A stretch of DNA of 47,847 nt from Bacteroidota bacterium (GTDB lineage: Bacteria; Bacteroidota; Bacteroidia; Chitinophagales; Chitinophagaceae): contig JABDAN010000017.1 of NCBI GenBank assembly GCA_013289175.1, positions 1-47,847 of the forward strand, in the 5' to 3' direction. Made by a program: the position numbers and the translations under genes. Below are positions 43,860-47,847 of this stretch, one piece after another. The notes under the pieces were generated by a model. It searched no databases and had not been told where the DNA came from. It worked only from the letters and a program-made list of their open reading frames with translations. The stretch's first letter is position 1, and the number at the start of each line of letters is the position of its first letter.

Positions 43860-45215
43860 ATGGATACAAAGGAAATTCTGGCCTATGTGAAAAATCACGC
43901 GTCGGGAAAAGTCAAAATCGCCCTGACCGATATCGACGGGGTCCTAAGGGGCAAATACATATCTGTCGAAAAATTTTTATCGGTTGTAGATTCCGGAACC
44001 AGTTTCTGCGATGTAGTATTCGGCTGGGATTCATCCGATGCAGCTTATGACAATGGGTCCTATACCGGTTGGCATACAGGATATCCGGATGCACCTTCTC
44101 GGCTGGATTTATCCACCTTCAGAAAAATACCCTGGGAAAATGACCTTCCTTTCTTTCTGGGTGAGCTCATTCAAAATGAAAATGAACCAGCGGTTTGCCC
44201 ACGGCAACTCTTGAGAAAAGTATCGAGTGACGCTCTAAAGGCAGGGCTTTTTCCGCTGTTCTCTCAGGAGTTCGAGTGGTACAATTTTTCAGAAACGCCC
44301 CAGACTGCCAACGAAAAAAAATTTTCCAATCTGCAACCCCTGACTCCGGGCATGTTTGGATATTCCATTCTTCGCAGCAGTTTGCAGCATGACTTTATGA
44401 ATGACCTTTTCGAATTACTCCATCAATTTGGCATTCCCATAGAAGGTCTGCATACGGAAACAGGCCCCGGCACCTATGAAGCGGCGATCCGATATTCTGA
44501 AATTCTGGAGGCAGGGGATCGGGCGGTACTTTTTAAGACCGCCGTGAAGGAAATCGCATATAAACAAGGCATCATGGCGACTTTCATGGCTAAGATTCAT
44601 GAAAACCTGCCAGGGTGCGGCGGTCATGTCCATCAGAGTCTTTGGGACCCAGGCCAAAAGAAAAATCTTTTTTATGATGAAAAAGATCCTTTGCACATGA
44701 GTGAGACGATGAAACAATATGTAGCGGGACAGCTTTTGCTCCTTCCCGAAATTCTTCCGCTCTTTGCACCCACGATTAACAGCTATAAAAGACTGGTAGA
44801 AGGAGCCTGGGCACCCACTACCCTTACCTGGGGTATGGATAACCGGACCGTAGCGATCCGTATTTTATCGGGCTCTAAATCTGCTTGCAGAATGGAAACC
44901 CGGGTAATTGGTTCGGATGTGAATCCCTATTTGGCCATGGCGGGTGCTCTGGCAGCGGGACTCTACGGTATAAAAAATAAATTAAGATTGGATCAACCTC
45001 CCTCTGTTGGAAATGGCTACCAGGATTCATCCTATGGTCGCCTTCCTACGACCCTGGACGAAGCCACTAAAAAAATGAAGCAATCCGTTCGGGTCCGGGA
45101 AATGCTGGGAGAAAGTTTTGTGGACCATTTCACGCGCACACGGGAATGGGAATGGCGTCAACACCTCAAGAGCGTTACAGACTGGGAACTAAAAAGGTAT
45201 TTTGAAATCATTTAA
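43860..45215 (+). CDS. Glutamine-synthetase-like gamma-glutamyl ligase (GlnA4/PuuA type)
   Basis: A 451-residue GS-fold enzyme. Metal and active-site residues are present: Glu137/Glu139 in SQEFEWYN, Glu200 and Glu207 in HTETGPGTYEAAI, and His256/His258 in GCGGHVHQS. The shorter Glu-Glu spacing and the GPGxYE motif are those of the gamma-glutamylamide ligases for amines (polyamine or ethanolamine), not of the ordinary GS with its HHEVATAGQ motif. By context it should ligate glutamate to the amine imported by the permease. It lies 10 bases after the permease and 17 before the iron alcohol dehydrogenase. Confidence 0.85.
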   Translation: MDTKEILAYVKNHASGKVKIALTDIDGVLRGKYISVEKFLSVVDSGTSFCDVVFGWDSSDAAYDNGSYTGWHTGYPDAPSRLDLSTFRKIPWENDLPFFLGELIQNENEPAVCPRQLLRKVSSDALKAGLFPLFSQEFEWYNFSETPQTANEKKFSNLQPLTPGMFGYSILRSSLQHDFMNDLFELLHQFGIPIEGLHTETGPGTYEAAIRYSEILEAGDRAVLFKTAVKEIAYKQGIMATFMAKIHENLPGCGGHVHQSLWDPGQKKNLFYDEKDPLHMSETMKQYVAGQLLLLPEILPLFAPTINSYKRLVEGAWAPTTLTWGMDNRTVAIRILSGSKSACRMETRVIGSDVNPYLAMAGALAAGLYGIKNKLRLDQPPSVGNGYQDSSYGRLPTTLDEATKKMKQSVRVREMLGESFVDHFTRTREWEWRQHLKSVTDWELKRYFEII

Positions 45216-45232
45216 TCTAACAGGCACTCCTT

Positions 45233-46381
45233 ATGAATTTCCAGAAAATAATTCAATATAATTTTCCAACCCTCATTCGTTTTGGTGCCGGCTCCAGTAA
45301 AGAACTGGGACCCTACCTGATAAAAAACGAGTGGCGCCGCCCTTTGATCGTATCGGATCCGACCGTTTCGCAACTGGGATTCTTTGACAGGATGGTAAAG
45401 GATCTCCAGGCCCAGAATATTTCCGTTGAAACATATTACCGGATCCATAAAAATCCAGTGAAATCGGATGTTTACCGGGGGACTGAAATCTATGACGAAG
45501 AACAACGGGATTGTATCGTTGGAATTGGAGGAGGTGCGGCGCTGGATGTGGCTCGTGCCATCGCCCTGCGGGTGAATCATCGCGAGGACCTTTTCAAGTA
45601 TGACGATCTCCAAGGCGGAGACATCTATGTAATCCATGAGGTCCCCCCCTTCATCACCATTCCTACTACTGCCGGTACAGGCAGCGAGGTAGGCAGGAGC
45701 GCCATCATATCTGATGATGAAACGCACCAGAAAAAGATCCTGTTTTCACCCAAACTACTGGCCCGACTGGTATTGGCAGATCCCCTGCTCACCATGGATC
45801 TTCCTCCTTTTGTAACGGCCGCTACCGGAATGGACGCTCTTACCCACAATATGGAAGCGTTTCTGGTAAATATGTTTCACCCCATGTGTGACGGAATTGC
45901 CCTTCAGGCCATATCCTTGATTCAGGAATCCCTGGAAAAGGCTGTCAATCATCCGGATTTGGAATCCAGAAGCAAAATGCTGATCGCTTCTCTGATGGGC
46001 GCCGTGGCCTTTCAAAAAGGCCTGGGTGTCGTACATTCCCTGGCTCACCCGCTTTCTTCTTTGCTGGATACACACCATGGCCTGGCCAACGCCATCAACA
46101 TTCCCTATGGAATGGAATTTAATATCGACGGTTTTGAAAATAAATTTGCACAGATGGCAAGGGCACTGAAACTGAAAAAAGAATCGGGTCAGGCGGTGGT
46201 TGATTTTCTTTTCGAACTAAATGATCAGATAAAGATACCTCGTAAACTCGGCGACATCGGCGTTCTTAGTGAACACATCGACACCCTGGCTGATCTGGCA
46301 CTGGCGGATTTCGCGCATCCGAATAATCCAAAACCTGTAACCAGGGATGATTTCAAAAAATTATATTTAAAGGCATTGTAG
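45233..46381 (+). CDS. Iron-containing alcohol dehydrogenase
   Basis: A 382-residue group III alcohol dehydrogenase. NAD is bound by GGGAALD (99-105) and the TTAGTGSEVG segment (145-154). The iron ligands Asp201, His205, His268 and His282 keep the same spacing as in FucO (4, 63 and 14 residues). In this operon it would oxidise the hydroxyl of the glutamylated amino alcohol to an aldehyde, which the next enzyme takes further. Such an enzyme is not needed for polyamine pathways, so it is a clue to an alcohol-bearing substrate. Confidence 0.94.
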   Translation: MNFQKIIQYNFPTLIRFGAGSSKELGPYLIKNEWRRPLIVSDPTVSQLGFFDRMVKDLQAQNISVETYYRIHKNPVKSDVYRGTEIYDEEQRDCIVGIGGGAALDVARAIALRVNHREDLFKYDDLQGGDIYVIHEVPPFITIPTTAGTGSEVGRSAIISDDETHQKKILFSPKLLARLVLADPLLTMDLPPFVTAATGMDALTHNMEAFLVNMFHPMCDGIALQAISLIQESLEKAVNHPDLESRSKMLIASLMGAVAFQKGLGVVHSLAHPLSSLLDTHHGLANAINIPYGMEFNIDGFENKFAQMARALKLKKESGQAVVDFLFELNDQIKIPRKLGDIGVLSEHIDTLADLALADFAHPNNPKPVTRDDFKKLYLKAL

Positions 46382-46404
46382 CCGACCAAAATATTTATAC
46401 CCAT

Positions 46405-47781
46405 ATGCAAATCATCAATCCGGCAACCGAGGAAATCATCGCTGAAATCCCCCAAGACAAAGCGGCCTCCCTTGACTTAAAATTTAAGATGCTTAAAAAT
46501 GCAGCCGAGTCCTGGGCTGACTGTCCGATACAACACCGCATCCGGGTTATTCAAAAATTTTCTGATTCCTTGTCCAAGCAGATCGATGCACTAGCGGCCA
46601 CTCTGACATCCGAAGTGGGGAAACCATTGTCTCAGAGCCGCCAGGAGATCAACGGTGCAAAGACACGAATCCAATGGTTGGCTGAACACGCCGAGCAATA
46701 CCTGGGAGATGAAGTGATGACCCGGTTAGCGGACATGGAGGAAAGAATATCCTATGAGCCGTTGGGTGTTGTCTGCAATATTTCAGCCTGGAATTATCCT
46801 TGGCTGGTTGGGGTGAATGTTTTTATCAGTGCTTTGTTGGCAGGCAATGCCGTCATGTACAAACCATCTGAATATGCCCTGCTGACGGGGCTGGCTATAG
46901 AGAATTTGCTAAAGGAAGCCGGCATCCCTGAAGGTGTTTTTCAGGTGGCCCTCGGGGGTGGCGATGTAGGTGAATACCTGTTAAATCTGCCCTTCGACGG
47001 ATATTTTTTTACCGGCTCCTATAAAACCGGCCAGCATATCTACGAAAAATGCGCTTTGAAAATGGTACCATGCCAATTGGAAATGGGCGGTAAAGATCCG
47101 TTGTACATTACCGATGATATCACAGATATCCAGCAAGTAGCGGCTGGTACGGCAGACGGTGCCTTTTACAACAATGGTCAAAGCTGTTGCTCGGTAGAAC
47201 GTATATATGTACACAAGCATATCTACGAAAATTATTTGCAGGAATTCCTAAAAACGGTGAGCTCATGGAAGGTAGGAAGTCCCAGCGATGAGTCAGTATA
47301 TTTTGGTCCGCTGACCCGCAAAGATCAGCTAAAGGTTCTGGAAAATCAGGTCCAAGATGCCTTGGTGAAAGGAGCGCACCTTCATTTGGGTGGAAACCGC
47401 TTGAAAGGGAAAGGTTATTATTTTCAACCCACCGTTCTTACAGACGTGACCCACCAAATGCTGGTGATGAAAGAGGAATCATTTGGGCCGATCATCGGAA
47501 TCATGAAAGTAGAAAACGATGAAGAGGCCATAAGTCTCATGCAGGACACGGAATACGGATTAACAGCAGCGGTATATGGTTCCGACAGGAAAAGAGCAGA
47601 GCGTATATTGCACCAAATGAATGCAGGTTCCGGATACTGGAATTGTTGTGATCGGGTATCTGCTGCGCTACCCTGGAGCGGAAGAAAACATTCAGGATTT
47701 GGGGCGACCCTATCGCATGCGGGGCTTCAAAGTTTTGTTCGCCCAAAATCCTGGCATTTGCGCAGTCAGACCCGCTTATGA
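46405..47781 (+). CDS. Aldehyde dehydrogenase (NAD(P)+)
   Basis: A 458-residue aldehyde dehydrogenase with catalytic Cys261 in NNGQSC, general base Glu226 in LEMGGKDP, and an NAD-binding FTGSYKTG turn near 202. It resembles the succinate-semialdehyde/gamma-glutamyl-aldehyde subgroup. It would oxidise the aldehyde made by the iron alcohol dehydrogenase to an acid. Its TGA overlaps the stop of a convergent gene by six bases, so no terminator lies between them. Confidence 0.94.
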   Translation: MQIINPATEEIIAEIPQDKAASLDLKFKMLKNAAESWADCPIQHRIRVIQKFSDSLSKQIDALAATLTSEVGKPLSQSRQEINGAKTRIQWLAEHAEQYLGDEVMTRLADMEERISYEPLGVVCNISAWNYPWLVGVNVFISALLAGNAVMYKPSEYALLTGLAIENLLKEAGIPEGVFQVALGGGDVGEYLLNLPFDGYFFTGSYKTGQHIYEKCALKMVPCQLEMGGKDPLYITDDITDIQQVAAGTADGAFYNNGQSCCSVERIYVHKHIYENYLQEFLKTVSSWKVGSPSDESVYFGPLTRKDQLKVLENQVQDALVKGAHLHLGGNRLKGKGYYFQPTVLTDVTHQMLVMKEESFGPIIGIMKVENDEEAISLMQDTEYGLTAAVYGSDRKRAERILHQMNAGSGYWNCCDRVSAALPWSGRKHSGFGATLSHAGLQSFVRPKSWHLRSQTRL

Positions 47782-47847
47782 CAGATATAATTGCTCATCC
47801 AAACCATCAGGTATGATCCGGAAATTTCTTACTTCCTCACATTCCGC
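47776..47847 (-). CDS. Unidentified gene, C-terminal fragment at window edge
   Basis: A minus-strand frame enters the window and runs 23 codons to a TAA at 47776-47778, which overlaps the aldehyde dehydrogenase stop by six bases. The tail reads VRNFRIIPDGLDEQLYLS, so it looks like real protein, but it is too short to name the family. It could be the next catabolic gene or a regulator of the operon. Confidence 0.45.
   Translation of the reverse strand, partial: AECEEVRNFRIIPDGLDEQLYLS

Overview
This window looks like chromosomal DNA of a Bacteroidota bacterium, most likely a Chitinophagaceae-type organism. The reasons are moderate GC, almost no Shine-Dalgarno sequences, promoter -7 boxes of the TAnnTTTG type, many SPII lipoproteins, a LytTR response regulator, and family versions typical of that phylum (386-aa homogentisate dioxygenase, a DUF6728-like small membrane protein, a surE-membrane protein-lpxB neighbourhood). 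I see no rRNA, CRISPR array, insertion sequence or phage gene. There is one tRNA, tRNA-Ala(GGC).

Layout. 1-2.3 kb: the 3' end of an MFS transporter, then a histidine kinase/OmpR regulator pair preceded by a possible 40-aa ORF. 2.5-7.5 kb: ferritin, a PQQ dehydrogenase lipoprotein carrying haem c, and an M61-PDZ peptidase. 7.6-11.1 kb: a two-gene NHEJ module (Ku and PE-Lig-Pol LigD). 11.1-20.7 kb: mixed housekeeping and envelope genes, namely an NTF2-like protein, a proline-repeat lipoprotein, an esterase, a Crp/Fnr regulator, a cardiolipin-synthase-like PLD, a membrane hydrolase, a PD40 protein, a luciferase-like oxidoreductase and a lipoprotein. 20.8-24.1 kb: a complete phosphorelay (hybrid kinase, HPt, LytTR regulator). 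24.2-28.6 kb: an M1 peptidase and a membrane-anchored papain-like protein, separated by an 800-bp gap holding a 45-bp tandem repeat and a terminator. 28.7-34.6 kb: lysA, scpB, atpG, then surE, a small membrane protein and lpxB, an unlisted 57-aa membrane protein, and the tRNA.

34.7-42.4 kb is an aromatic catabolism block. hmgA diverges from hppD-FAH; together they carry 4-hydroxyphenylpyruvate to fumarate and acetoacetate. An SDR and an SMP-30 lactonase follow hmgA, and an AHSA1 protein, a Rieske oxygenase and a YdeI-like protein follow on the minus strand.

42.5-47.8 kb is the most interesting part: a tight four-gene operon of an ethanolamine-type permease, a glutamine-synthetase-like ligase, an iron alcohol dehydrogenase and an aldehyde dehydrogenase. 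Read together it suggests ethanolamine (or a similar amino alcohol) catabolism by gamma-glutamylation, without EutBC or a microcompartment. The glutamyl hydrolase expected to finish the route is not in the window. A convergent gene starts to appear at the right edge.
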